NCBI GenBank assembly: GCA_013399015.1
Contig: VWZX01009108.1
Location: 1,232,822 to 1,296,821 of the forward strand
Source of the DNA: Galbula dea
Lineage: Eukaryota > Chordata > Aves > Piciformes > Galbulidae
DNA: 64,000 nt
Reading direction: 5' to 3'
The position numbers were made by a program, and so were the translations under genes. Positions 36,301 through 49,032 of the stretch are shown piece after piece; the stretch's first letter is position 1, and each line of letters begins with the position of its first letter. The notes beneath the pieces were generated by a model, which was given only the letters and a program-made list of their open reading frames with translations, searched no databases and was not told the DNA's origin.

Positions 36301-37115
36301 AATAAGAACCTTGTGAAAACTTCACGTGGGGTAAACGTTAGCTGTAAGGAGACAAAATGATGGACTCATAGTGAAAGCATAAGGCTAAGCATTAGAGGAG
36401 CTGGGCTTTGATCCCAGTTCAGCAATGCACTGAAGCATGTGGTCACCATGCTTATGTTCTTGCCTGGAGGGGAATAACCTGCCAGGCTCTGTATGGTCCT
36501 GGAAAAGCCATTTTAATAGCAGTGATTTGACTTTGTCATGTTTAGAATTGCTTCACAAAAGTGTACTAAGACTTCATCTGGTGATTGCAGTCTCTTTCAG
36601 ATTCTGGTAAGTGGAGAAGCATAAAGTACTTGCCCTGCTGGAGTCTTTATAAACATGGAAGATAACAGAGGAAATCTGCCCAGGGATGCTAGATACCTGT
36701 GTGCTGCAGGACATTACATGAGAGACCAAAGTCCTGTTTTCATTCACTCTCTTTCATAATCTAGATTCCACGCTTGTTATGTTACAGTCACCCATAAAAA
36801 TAGCCAAGTGAACAAGCAGGATCTTTCTTTGCTTTTGTTGTGATAGTTTTGATATCTCAGGGGGCTCTGACTTGGGTCTCCAGCCTTGTTTACTTGACCT
36901 CCTAACTCAGTGCCAGCATTTGGTTCTTGTCCAGTCATTTAATCTTTGAAGCTTAAATAACTATTTGTGTTAAATTGCTTGAGAAAGAAAAGCTTACTGG
37001 TGGACATAGCCTTGAATGGTACATCACTGGGGGCACTGCCAGCTCCATGGGAATTCTGTAGGTTGAGTCTGCTGAATTTCTATGCAGGAAGTACTTGACC
37101 TGGTCTATGGGAAAA

Positions 37116-37133
37116 TGCTGCTGCTGCTGCTGC
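37116..37133 (+). repeat. (TGC)6 trinucleotide microsatellite
   Basis: Six perfect TGC units lie in the large intron after coding exon 10. The tract is short but likely polymorphic. Confidence 0.9.
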
Positions 37134-39814
37134 TCAAAAATGGATTCCTTTTGGTTAGTTCACTTTAACATGCTATGGCTAGGAAGTGTTATTCTTTTGT
37201 GAACTATTCCAGTTATTTAAAAGACCTTTTTACTGCAGTAAAAGGCAATGTTTTATAGCTTTGAAGGGCTTGGTTTGTCATTGATGGGAGCGTGAGATGT
37301 ATGAAGCTTCAGAAGTAATGCTGACACAAATGAAAGCATTGGTGGATTACAAGCAGCTTAATTTTTTGGAAACCTTATGGAATGTTCTCAGCTTTTAGGC
37401 TGAAGAAACCTAACTGTGCCATAAGATCCCTGAAAGCTGCTGATTTAGTTAAATCTAATAACTCCAGCTCTGAATTTGGCCCTGGATCTCCAGAAGCCTT
37501 CAGTTAGTGAGATTTTGAGGGGCTAACCTGTGCTGCCTTTGAAGTAGATGATCCTTTCAGAAATTCTGCCAAACTGTTGATTGATTTTCTACAGATATTG
37601 TCATTTTGCTGCTGTTTATATCTTGTCTTAGTTTGTTTGCTGCAATAAAACCTATGTGAAAGATTGTTTGCTTTTAAACAGCCTGTGGTGCAGTGAAAGC
37701 TAGACATCCATCTCCTAAAATGAATAGGTTTTGCTCATCAATGTGAGCAACCTGTAGTTCATTTTGGATGAAATTTTTATTATGTAGTCCTAACTTATTC
37801 AGCTAATAATGGAACATTGGTGGAATCAGTTCTTTAATCAACAAGATCTTTTGACTTCCATTGAATATTGAATTCCTTTGAATATTGAATATGCAAATAC
37901 TCTACCTCCCACTCGAGCTATTTTCAAAACCTTAAAAGTAGCTGTAGAAGTGAAAAGAATAACAGCTAGCTTTTCATCCTGGGATAAACTGAACAGAAAA
38001 TTATTCAGATCTGATAGCTGTCTGTGGTCACATATTAAGTAATTTTAATCCTTTACATCACTCTTTACTGTATTCCACTGGCCAAATGAAGTATCTGAGG
38101 AGCTACTCGATCAAGGCTTTAGACTGTGCTTCCCTTAGATTTTCCTCAGTTTGTTGGAGAGATTGTATTTAGACATTTATAATCTCTTGAAAATCACAGA
38201 AAACTTGGTATTGTCTAAGCAATTAAAAAGTCTTTTGTGTTAACTAAGAGGATATGCATGAATTTGTTATGAAAAAGAATGACTTTTGGCAATGCTCTAT
38301 CACGTGTGCCAATAATCTAGCAAAGCCAATATGACAGTAACAGAAGTGCCTCTGCTGTGCAGTGCTGTGGCTGAGATGACCTTGGCTATCCTTGTCCTAG
38401 GTAGCATACACAATGTACAACAGTATTCCAAAGCCACACAGAGTCCAATCTGCATAGAGCACATTGAGTAATTTGTGGGTTTGTTCTTTCACCAAAAACG
38501 TTTATAGCTTTTGGCTTTAAAAATAGTTCTGGAGCATAGCAAGAGAGAAGCAGCTTTGGCCTAGATATTGCACAGGATGGCAGATGAACAGGGTTGATTT
38601 CATTTTGGGCATTTTGCCCAGGACACTTTTTATAGAACATACAGTTACTCTAGGGGTTCTTGGGCTGTGGTCACATTGGGTTTTTTGGATTTATTCTGTA
38701 GAAGGGAAAGGCATAATTTTGCAAAAAGAAAAACTAATGTAAACTTCCAAATCTAAGTTCTTTTCTGTTTGAGTTTCCAGCTTGTGACAGTGGTAGTAAG
38801 ACTCCTGTTTCCTCTGTGGAGGTGCCTGGTTTATGCTTGCTCTGCACACAGTGAACCTCTCCTCATCAAGGAACATTCTGAAGCCTGTTCTTACATCATT
38901 TACTCTAATAAACTTTATTTGCTTTCCATCTCTGGATTTAAATGCTTTTTTGAACTGTGACTGGCACTTGCCTCACAGCTCTCATGTGAAACAGAAGAAT
39001 AAGAGCTAAGCTTGTTTGACAGATGGCAAACATTAAGGCAAAGAAAAATTACATGTTTGTTTCAACACCTGATCTTTCATATGTGTAACAAATGGAGCAC
39101 ACATGGATTCAGATGTAAACTAGCTCAGGCTGTTGATCCTGAAGCATATGTATTATTTTACTTAGTCTTTAAGAAGAAGATAAATTCTCCATTACTTTAG
39201 ATTTTGAGTGAAATGGATATTGCATTTTTCTGCCTCTAGGCAAAGCCTCTGCTTTTATTTTCCTATTTTTAAAACTTAGCCAGAGATATCATTTAGGTCT
39301 ACAAGAATCAAGGAAAGAAAACAACAAATTTTAACTATTAAAAAAAAAAAGGTCTTTTCCCATGCCCTCTTCCAGTTTTTCTGCACTTATCATGTTTCTT
39401 GGTCTGCAGAGCTCTCTGGGGCTGTGCACTGCTAAGCTGGTGCTCTGTTACAAGTGCAAACTACTCTTACATTCATTTTTTTTATTATTCAGGACTCTCA
39501 TAACATTTTGCAAAGAGTAATTACTTTTCTAGCCATCAAGCAGTGGTGAGCAGAACTGACTGATCTCACTCTTACAAATGAGTGAGCTGGGACAGAAAGC
39601 AACTGAGCTGATTTTCTTCATCTCCCTCAGTCAACAAATGCAGAGCTGAAAATAAATAGAGTCTGGGAATCCTTGAATTCCAGTCCTCTGTTCTAAACAC
39701 TCTTCAAGATGCCATCCCAAGAAGCTAATGACATTTTATATAGCAACAGGCAGTGAGAAGGCACTGGTTTTTTTGCTTGAAGTTAAATGATATTTCTGTT
39801 CTCTCTCTTGCCAG

Positions 39815-39964
39815 ATGAAGAACTATGTTAATAAGCTCCGGAGCAAGAACACACTTTATAAAAAGAAGAGACTGGAAATAGCAAGAATTACAGCAGACTA
39901 TGGGATTCTCCAGAGGACAGAAGAACTCCTAAAGCAGCGCCACGAGGCTATTCAGCAGCAGTTG
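39815..39964 (+). CDS. IFT81: IFT81 coding exon 11 (residues 397-446)
   Basis: A 150-nt phase-0 exon encoding MKNYVNKLRSKNTLYKKKRL, then LQRTEELLKQRHEAIQQQL, well conserved with human. Its first codon happens to be ATG, but it is internal. Acceptor CTCTCTCTTGCCAG, donor CAGTTG/GTAATA. Confidence 0.95.
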
Positions 39965-41849
39965 GTAATAAAGCATTTGCTGCTCCCCCAATCCATCACC
40001 CTTCCTGCCTTGATAACAGCTAGAGAATCAGGAGGATGTTGTGTTGTTAGATTCTAATAGATGTCATCCTCAGCTCTCCTTCTGTCATTAGTGAAAGAGT
40101 TATTAGGGTAGAAAGTCTATTTCTGTCTTTTGACTATGCTAAGCTGCTGTACTTTATGTTCAGCAACTGGTTCTTACAGGCTGTCAGGAGTGTTCTGCAA
40201 TTTCTTTTTAGACTGAGGGGCTTGACCCTGCTTCTTAAAGTCAATGGTAAATCTTCAGTAGCTCCAGTCAGAGCAGGGCTGGATTCTTACATTCGTTTTT
40301 GGTATCCACATACATAGAAAGGGCTTTGAAAATGATGAACAGCAAGTAGGGTTCAAGTTACTGCTGCAAACTATATAGGAACAGTATTTAAAAAGAGAGC
40401 AGGCAGGAAGGAAACATTCTAACCCCAGACTATTTAGGAGAAAACACATTTCACAGCCAGTGAAAAATGTAAAACTGGAGGAGTGCTTTTTCTAAGCTAG
40501 AACAGCAGCAGAGTTCTGCTCAGCAGAACTGTAAGCATTCAGAGGCTATACATGCATCCCAAATGCAATACTACTGCTGTAGTATATTCTTTCAATGCCA
40601 ATATTGTTGTTATCAAAATACTTTGGGTTTATTTATCTTCTGTCTTTTTTGTTATGTGTACATATGTTGCATTTTTAAAGATAAAAGTATTTGCCTTGTT
40701 AGAATTAAATGGAAAGTGTGAAAATAGATGGGATAGCCTTTGGGAAGATACCCACCTAGCTGCAGTGGATGTTGTCATGCTATTTCAATAGGGGATCCAT
40801 TGTTTAATTAAGAAAACCAGAACTGCCACCTGGGTAGAAAGAAGCCCCTAAGCAGCAGGATCATGATTGGTACTCAGCTAAAAGGAAGGTGAATAAACCC
40901 TCATGAAGTGTTTATTCACAGCAGAATAACTAACATACACTAGTCACCACCTCACAGGAAAATCACAGCAGAGACAAAGCACTTGAAGTTTTCCTGTGAA
41001 GTGGGCAACAGTATATTCTCATTCAAGTCTGACCTTTTCTCAAGTACCTTGTAGTAAAACTACAGAGCTTTTATTTCAGGAAGTTCTTACCAGCAGATGA
41101 CTAGTGCACACTTTTTCCCCACAAAATCCAATACCTGAGCATAACCCTGTCAGACTCCACAGTGCTCACAGCATGGTAGAAATCTCCTCTTAAACACAGA
41201 GTTGTGAAAGGCTTTTGATGAGGGTAGCAGACTTGGAGTTCACAGATACATGGCACTTTTAAGAAGGAATGTTTTGCTTTTTAACAAACTTTGGATGTGT
41301 GTTAAATCAACACTCAGCTTTCAGATTTCAGAACACACTCTCCATCCATACTTGAAGAGCAAGCATTACTAAAGGCCATGACAGCAACATCTCATTAAAT
41401 GTAAAGTTTCTGTAATGTTTTGCTGGAATTTGGGAAGATGGTGACAGTATTACTATAATGAATGCAGTACTTATTTAGCTTGGCTTGGCAGGTGTTTAAA
41501 AAAACAAGTAGCTACATCTTCAGATTAAACATCTGGATTTGACACGTTGAATGTCTGCAGAGCCTGACCTAAAGCCCATTTTACTGTATGGAAACTTTCT
41601 GGTGATTTCATTAGACAGCTGGATAACCAAAAAGTGTATTTACAGAAAGGTTTTGTTATCCTACTGTACCAGCACTAGATAAAAAGTTACTTTATTGGGT
41701 GCTAGATTATTAAGCACATTTAAAATAAACATATTCAAGTACTGACCTTTTCCTTCTGGCCTTTTCTTACACTTTTATCTCCACAAAGGAATTGGCTATG
41801 TTACTTGATTCATGGCTTCACATTAACCATTTGGTTTTTGTGTCTGCAG
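39965..41849 (+). other. IFT81 intron after coding exon 11
   Basis: A 1.9-kb intron in which I recognised no exon, repeat or RNA gene. Confidence 0.8.
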
Positions 41850-41978
41850 CAAGCTATTGAAGACAAGAAGGGTGTCTCTGGATATAGTTACACTCAGGAG
41901 GAGCTGGAAAGAGTATCTGCAGTAAAGAGTGAGATGGATGAGATGAAAGGCCGGACACTCGATAACATGTCGGAAATG
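41850..41978 (+). CDS. IFT81: IFT81 coding exon 12 (residues 447-489)
   Basis: A 129-nt phase-0 exon encoding QAIEDKKGVSGYSYTQEELE and DEMKGRTLDNMSEM, one of the best conserved stretches of the protein. Acceptor GTGTCTGCAG. The donor (GAAATG/GTGATT) is weak, but the frame continues correctly only from here. Confidence 0.94.
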
Positions 41979-42744
41979 GTGATTTTTGTCTTCAGCTATG
42001 GTGTTTCTTCCACTTGAATATCTGGTTCCTCAGCATAGGAACCCAGCTTTAGTATTTTTAACTTTAAAATCTCTGTTTATATATAAAAACATTTCTAAAC
42101 AGTATACATCTTCAAAAAGTTTATTAAAAGGAGCATTTCTTTTTATGTACAAAGGAGAAATTTAGACCAGTAAGAAAAATCTACTATCATAAAATACTTT
42201 CTACTTTCAAAACAGTGGTCTTGGAAATCATTAAGGCACTTTTAAAATACAGTGCTATAATTGAACCAGAATGCCTCTTAAATAGAAAACTGGATCAAAT
42301 TGGAAGCCTCAGTGTAAATATTTTAAAGTGATTCTGGTTTAGCATTTTCCAGCTTTATTTCACCTAATCAAGGTGGGAGGTTGTTTTCTTTCTTTAGGAT
42401 TTCTTCCTTTCTCTTAGTCTACATCTATGCCTAACTCCTTTATTTTCCCCTACTTTTTAAGCACTTTAGGTGTCTGGCACAGAGGTTGTCTTCTGGTCTT
42501 CTCTGTGACGTTCTCAGGCAAAAGAAAGGGAGCAGAATTTGTCTCCTTTGTGGTAAAGGCCCCACTGCAAGATGGGCTCTGTCCCTCTATTACTTAGGCC
42601 TGAACTTACATATAGTTCAGGCTTCATGGCACATTTTTTTCTCTCCATATTTTGGTTTATTTCTCTTTCTTTTCACAGTCCTAGTTATATAAATGTACTA
42701 GTGGTGTCACAGTGTTAATGTCTATTCCTTTCTGCCTCTCTCAG

Positions 42745-42834
42745 GTAAAAAAGCTGAATGCTATCGTGGCAGAGAAGAAGGCAAGCCTGGCTCCTGTTAT
42801 CAAAGAACTGAGACAGTTACGTCAAAAGTGCCGG
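42745..42834 (+). CDS. IFT81: IFT81 coding exon 13 (residues 490-519)
   Basis: A 90-nt phase-0 exon encoding VKKLNAIVAEKKASLAPVIK and ELRQLRQKCR. It has a strong acceptor (TCTGCCTCTCTCAG) and a sub-optimal donor (CCGG/GTTAGT). Confidence 0.94.
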
Positions 42835-43828
42835 GTTAGTAGAAACATTTCTCTCTTTCTCTGTGAAGTCAGAATCCCAAATCATTTCCAGATCTCTGTG
42901 GTGCTGTACAAGGACATAATGAACTCTGAAGGAAAGCAGCAGAATGGATCAATGGTGATTGGCAACAGGCAACTCATTAAGGACTGGAGTTTGTAAAAGC
43001 TGACTGTGCAGGCACAAAGTCAGGCTGAAAATGTTGTCCTTTAGCAACTGAAAAAATAACTACACCAGGGGAGACATTGAAAAAACAAGATTCAAAACCA
43101 GAGCAAAGTTAATTTTCAAATTGGTTTCCAAGCTTTTTCTGCACCTTAGCACTAATGATCTCAACTAATGCTCTCCCATTTAAGTGGATTGCAAATAATA
43201 TCTCCTCCAAATAGTTGACTGCATTGATCTAAGTCCTTTATTAGTCTGCAGGAATGACAGATTTATCAATTTGTTTTCAAAATTGTATAGAGAGTTGAAG
43301 AAAAGTCATTTGGGTCCACAGCTGCTCTAGGCTGGCTCACTGCCATAGAGCTATCCATTCATCTATCAACCAAATTTCCAGAAAGCTCACTTTTAATGGT
43401 TCTGTTAAAAGTGGCAGCAAATGAAACTCAGCCACAGCGTTGCTGTGTCCAACTAGAAAGCTGTCTTTTCATAGGGAGCAAATATATGAATCCTTTCTTA
43501 ATCTCTGTTTTACAATTATTTTTCCTCTCTCCTTCCAAACACTGCCCTATTAACCTCCCAGGTTAAAGCTGTGGATGTGGTTGCAGGGAGGAAATTCGTG
43601 TGCTATGCTGTGGTGTATACAACTGATCCTTCAGTATGTGAGTGGAGGCGAGTGGCTTCCCCGTGTGTAACAATATCCTTGTGCCTGCTGGGTTTATGTA
43701 AGTGTCTGTGAGTGTGCCAGTAGCTGTGGCTGATGTGTGAGGCTGACAAGAACACAGTCTGCCTGAATGTCACATGTCAGTCAAGAGAAGAGTTCATTTA
43801 TCTGCCCTTTTGCCCTTTTTTACCTAAG

Positions 43829-43915
43829 GAATTAACTCAAGAATGTGATGAAAAAAAGATACAATATGACAGTTGTGCGGCAGGGTTAGAGAGCAATCGC
43901 TCGGCGCTGGAGCAG
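43829..43915 (+). CDS. IFT81: IFT81 coding exon 14 (residues 520-548)
   Basis: An 87-nt phase-0 exon encoding ELTQECDEKKIQYDSCAAGL and ESNRSALEQ, nearly identical to human. Acceptor CCCTTTTTTACCTAAG, donor GAGCAG/GTAAGA. Confidence 0.95.
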
Positions 43916-45229
43916 GTAAGATGCCTTGCAACATGTTAGTCACTAGGGTACAAGCTTTTCCCTGCCTTCCCTCTGGATATGGAAAGTACAAATCCACTTC
44001 AGGTGAAAATGAGTCAGTGGTGATCCACAACTACCCAAATGATGCTTGAGGCTGCTGTGGGCTAGCTACAGTCTTGACACATTACCTGTTCTGAACAGCA
44101 AGGAATGATCTCAGTTGTACATCAGTCCATCCACCAATGGCCAGCTTTGATTAGCAAGGGGACTGTAAAAGAAGATGCCAGAAATCCTGCTGACCTAGAT
44201 GGTATCTGTTAGAAAAGAATTTGACCAGAAAATAAGGATAACATTTAGCAAGACAAATTTTTGTCCATGTTTAGTGCTACTAGTGTGTTTATATGAATCT
44301 GCTTTGTCTCACTAGGTCACCTGTGAATTTTGGCTGGACTTGATTTGTCAAGGCCTTGCCCACATAAGGAATACATTGCAAAATAAAAAAGACATGTATT
44401 TAAAGTGTAGGTATATATAGGTAATTCTCTTCCTGCACTAAAAGTACCTTTGTAGGGCTTAATCCAAGCAAAACAGAACCAACAGATGATCCTACTTTGC
44501 AGTAGACCTTCAGTAAGAACTATTTTACAATAGCAATTAAGGCCTTTTTTTTTTTTGCAGCCAAATCTTAGTCACTTTCTACCATATGATGACAATCAGA
44601 TCCACTGATTAAGCTGGACATGAGTGTCAGGAAAATCGTAGCTGAACAGTAGAATTTCGTTGTCCAGCTGAGGGTCTGAAAATCACATGGTTACAGAGCT
44701 TTGGAGTTGATAACTGCTGTGTGACCTGGAGGACACAAATTCCATTTTCAGTATTAGGGGTTTTTTTTTATATGGTCCATTAAGAAGTGGGACTAATCCA
44801 CTGTCTCCATACTCCTCAACATAAATACTGATTGCTAATTAACATAATATTAACGTGTCTGTAGTCTGTAACATGCATTTTGCAGATGTCTTCCAGGAAA
44901 TGCTTATTCACAACTGTATTTAGCACTTCAGATGTGCTTAGGAACAAGAGTGTTGGCAGCATTGTGAAGTGTCTGTTAGAAGTCAGTCATGTTAATAAAC
45001 ACTTATTAACAGTCATTTTGCATCTCTGTGACTGAAACTGCATATTTAAAAAGAATCAGTTGTCTTTCACTTTACAAGTGACTTCTGTAAAGCCCAAATT
45101 ATACAAATATTTAAGAAACTACCAATTCAGTGTTATGCCTCTTTCTGTTATGGACTCCCCTGGGTTATATAGCAACACAGGGCATCATCTCCTGTGGGCT
45201 AAGTTTGAAATCTTATTCTTGTACCACAG
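43916..45229 (+). other. IFT81 intron after coding exon 14
   Basis: A 1.3-kb AT-rich intron with short T and A runs; no exon or repeat recognised. Confidence 0.8.
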
Positions 45230-45301
45230 GAAGTGAAAGGACTTCTCGAGGAGTGTGCTCAGGAAGAAAGCAACTACCATTATGTTAACTGCATGAAAAG
45301 G
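45230..45301 (+). CDS. IFT81: IFT81 coding exon 15 (residues 549-572)
   Basis: A 72-nt phase-0 exon encoding EVKGLLEECAQEESNYHYVN and CMKR. The next intron is only 88 nt long, the shortest in the gene. Confidence 0.95.
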
Positions 45302-45389
45302 GTAAGAGATCACAAGAGGGACCAGATTGTTCATTGTGAAGTGAAATAGCATTTCTAATACATAGATATGTTTAATTCTGCATTTACAG

Positions 45390-45475
45390 AACCTAGAAGT
45401 ACAGCTGCAGCGTGCAAGAGAAGAAATGAAGGCATATGTCTCCCCAGACCCACAGGAGAGGCGAAAGGCAGTTCG
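45390..45475 (+). CDS. IFT81: IFT81 coding exon 16 (residues 573-601)
   Basis: An 86-nt exon encoding NLEVQLQRAREEMKAYVSPD and ending in a basic stretch (ERRKAV) plus two bases of an Arg codon (CG/GTAAGT), completed by G of the next exon. Confidence 0.95.
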
Positions 45476-48078
45476 GTAAGTGTGTGGATGTGTTTCCTCT
45501 CTGTTAACTTGAAGGAGATTCAGAAACTAAGGTTGAAGAGAGGAATTTTCTCACTGCTATTTGAACTGGAGGAGTTCACCTGATAAATTTAGAAACACTA
45601 AAAATAAGCATCTCGAATTCCAGTATATCCTGCTGTAAACCTCCAAGTTCTCTCAGACATACCAAAAGATTTTCCCTTCCTGCTTGGAGATTATAGGCCC
45701 CAGATAGTGGTTTTAACTTGCAGCCCCTGCTGGCACGAGCTCAGAGAAGCTGTGCTTCAGCTGGGTCCTGCAGGAAGTGGGGCTCTACCAGACATAACAC
45801 CTCTACCAAGTCTCCCTCTGAGACTCCAGTGTGCAGTAGAAGTTCTATCACCTCTCAGAGAGCAACTGTAAGCTTCCCTAAGGTTCTGGCCATTTCTTGC
45901 AAGTCTTCTACTCATCTTTCAAGTATAATAGGTGTTGCCGTCACTGGTGCAGGAATGGAGGACTGCATATACTCATCATAAATGGATTTTGGTTTGCTCC
46001 TACTTGTAGTTCCTAGTGGAGGTAGGATGAACACTCTTCTGCACCATCACACTAACCTTCAGCATTACACCCAAGTTACTCCAGTATAAAGACAGTTGCT
46101 TCATCCTGTGAGGTTTTCAGGACACTTTGCCTTTGCCTGGTATGGAGAGAAGCAGAAAAGGTTATTAATTGAGGTGATGATTTTTTGGGTGTAGTTTACT
46201 GTTTTCAATGATGCAGTCCTGCCAAAGGTTGAAATGTTTTCTGAGAATGTGATATTTTGGGTGAATCATCTGTGCTAAATCATATAGATGTTAGGGTATC
46301 AGTTCTTTCAGAATAAATTCTGGACCCTTCTGTTGCAGTGGTGGCAACGAGGGAAGCACCTTTAGTCGGTAGTGTATCTAACCAGATGTCATTCAGTATC
46401 ACCAGAGGCAATTTCTTTGCTCATTGTGGAGTGAAAAAAGCCAGGAGCTGACCACTAAGGTTTTATGGGCTCTGGAATGGGGCCATTGACAGGGATAGCC
46501 AAATGTCAAACTGAGTGAGAAAACTCCAGGGATTCCCTCAGGAGCATGTAGTCAACAATGTAGGAAAAATAATAGTAAGAGAAGAATCAAAACTACTAGT
46601 GGTTGGGTGGGAAAAAAGGATGAGGAGATAGAATATGAGTGGAGGCTAAGAAGCTTCTTATTTTATCACACAAAATAATGGAATGAAAGATTCATCTACT
46701 GAAAGATGATGAATCAGCAAAATTAAGAAGGGTGAAAGGAGAACTGGCTGTGAGTGATGATGTGAATATTCATTAGGATGAAGAGCAACCCAGCTCAGCC
46801 AAGCAGCTGAGAGGAAATGCAGGTCAGACAGCAGGCACTGTCCTTTTATGGCCTTGTAGGGAAGGGGAGGGTCCCAGTTTATTCACAGATGCTAAGCAAA
46901 AAATGCTCTAGCTGAAACACTTGTGAAATGAGCATCCACAGTGTGAGTATTCACACAGAGGAGCCATCAAAGCCAAAGGCTGGAATGCAGCATGAGTCCA
47001 GCAATGCAATTCCAGGTATGGGGAGGAGAATGTGAACGGAGCACTGCCACTCTTGTTGCTGTCCCTGTTTCACTTGCTAACTGTGGGCACAGAAGGTGAG
47101 GAAATTATCCTCTCACAGTGACTGTGCACGTTTTTGACCTTCTGTAAGAGGCTGCAGACCCATCACATTTTAATGAGTTATAGCTAAGTTCAATATAGAG
47201 AAATTGAAGATGTTTTTCGGGACGTGACATCTTTTTAGAATGTAAATGTAATTTGCAGCAGGCACTGGAATGTAAACAGAGTAAAAATGACCATAAATAG
47301 AACAACACTTTCCTAACAACATATTGAAGAAGTGTCTGATTTCTGATCCTCTTTATTGAATACAAACTCTGTTCCATGGAGTCATTTCTTAGCAATGTGT
47401 AAAGTTAATTTTCTTCCCTAAAAATAGACAGTTGTGGGGTTTTTAATGAAGCTATTAAGTTGCATTCTTTCCAGTCATCATTATAAATAGTGAAGAAAAA
47501 ACTACTAGGAAAGACATCTAATCTTCTCATGATTACTTTGAAAAACTCTACTTGAGGCCAAATGTGTGTGAACACATACTGTGTGCCAGTGGAAATAAGA
47601 AGCTTCAGCAAGGCTTTCCCCCTCTTTGATTTGATAAGGATTGCTAGGGATCAGCTATGCAGCACAGCACTTGGAGCAGCCTCAAGGCAGCTCTGATTTG
47701 TTCTGGCTGAAATCCTCCAAGAGTGAGAGATCATTAAATGATCCAGCTTCATTCCTTGCATGTACATTCTGTAGGAAGGATGGCAGGCAGGACCAGGTGG
47801 CCAGGGGCCTAAGTGCTCTAGCTGAAATCCTGGTAGAAATGGAAGGGCTGTCAGAAATACAGAGCCATGGTTCTGCATGGCTGCTCACCACACTCTAGCA
47901 AACCATCACACTCTGGGATCATGAAGGCTGACAAGTCTTTCCAGAAATCAGGATTTTTCTATGCAATGTTTTTCTACCCTGAGCAATTTGGAAAGCTCTT
48001 TAGATGAGCTGGGTTATTTTGTATTCTGCTAGCAAGCTCTCAACCTCTAAGCATACCTGTTACATACAGAATGGTTTG

Positions 48079-48132
48079 AAACACACAGAAACACAGAATG
48101 ACCTTTAAAGGTCATCTAGTCCATTCCNATCA
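48079..48132 (-). mobile_element. Short antisense CR1 fragment with an ambiguous base
   Basis: ACACAGAATGACC, TTTAAAGGTCATCTAGTCCA and the following bases are a degraded CR1 tail on the minus strand. The only N of the window lies in it, at 48128. Confidence 0.7.
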
Positions 48133-48700
48133 GTGAAGAGTTTTTTATTGTCACATTTAAACCAAACAGAAGTACATAGTAATGTATCTGAATTGTGCTG
48201 TTGTGGTTTGCATGTTATCTTGTCAGGTTTCATGTATCAAGTTTGCATATGTCCAAAAATGATCCAGCCACTTGTCCCAGACAAAGGTGTACAGCCAAGA
48301 CTGTTAATAATGAATGTCAACAGTGATGCTTCTAAACCTATATTTAGGCACCTAAATGCAATGGCTGCTTTCTGAGAGCAAGGAAGGCACAGAGGTTCCA
48401 CTGGAGTCACTGGAATTGTCAAACCTGGGGTGAAATCCTATTCCCCTTCATTCCTGTATTGTCCCACTCCTTCTAACGTGGCATTGACAGCAACTAAGGG
48501 CAGTGGAGTTGTAAACTCTAATGCTTCTACAAAGGAGGCTGTGTCTAACCTCAAGAGTACCACCAGGATAAATGCATTATTTGAAAGGGATCAGGTATAT
48601 CTTATCCAAGTGATAGTGCTGTTGTCTTCAAGCTGGTAGGAGCAGCAATCTGCTTCAAAGATGTAAAGAGATCTTATCCAATATTTCTTTTTATTTTAAT

Positions 48701-48780
48701 GGTGTCCCTGCCAGGCAGGGGGGGTTGGAACTAGCTGATCTTTAAGGTCCCTTCCAACTCTGACAATTCTGTGATTCTAA
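48701..48780 (+). mobile_element. CR1 LINE 3'-end fragment
   Basis: A sense CR1 tail (GGTGTCCCTGCCAGGCAGGG, then TTGGAACTAG, AAGGTCCCTTCCAACTCTGA and a terminal TGTGATTCTAA). It is very similar to the copy at 681-792 and lies about 570 bases from an antisense fragment in the same intron. Confidence 0.9.
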
Positions 48781-48986
48781 GATTTTCCCAGCTGCACAAA
48801 TGAGAGAATCAGAGGGATCTGATCCTTGATGTCAAGGCATATGTTGTGCTACACCAAAAAGGTTTCTTTGTGCCGCCTCCTCTATTTCATTTATGAACAT
48901 CCCAATAATGGTTACAGTTTTCCATGCTTGCATCATTATTCTGTCCTGAATAAAATGATCATAAAATTATTTTCTGTTTCCTTTAG

Positions 48987-49032
48987 GGAACAGTATACAC
49001 GAATGATCCTTGAACAAGAAAACCTTGGGAAG
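48987..49032 (+). CDS. IFT81: IFT81 coding exon 17 (residues 601-616)
   Basis: A 46-nt exon, the smallest of the gene, encoding REQYTRMILEQENLGK with the carried bases. Acceptor TTCCTTTAG, donor GGGAAG/GTAAGA. Confidence 0.95.

Larger units (their letters stand above)
31616..39814 (+). other. IFT81 intron after coding exon 10 (8.2 kb)
   Basis: The largest intron. It holds the second 59-bp duplicate, an 11-base tandem repeat (TTCCATAGGTG twice, 32930-32951), one CR1 fragment, a (TGC)6 tract and a 13-base direct repeat (TTGAATATTGAAT at 37861 and 37878). No further coding exon was recognised. Confidence 0.8.
45476..48986 (+). other. IFT81 intron after coding exon 16
   Basis: A 3.5-kb intron that holds two short CR1 fragments in opposite orientation and the only ambiguous base of the window. 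No coding exon was recognised in it. Confidence 0.8.
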
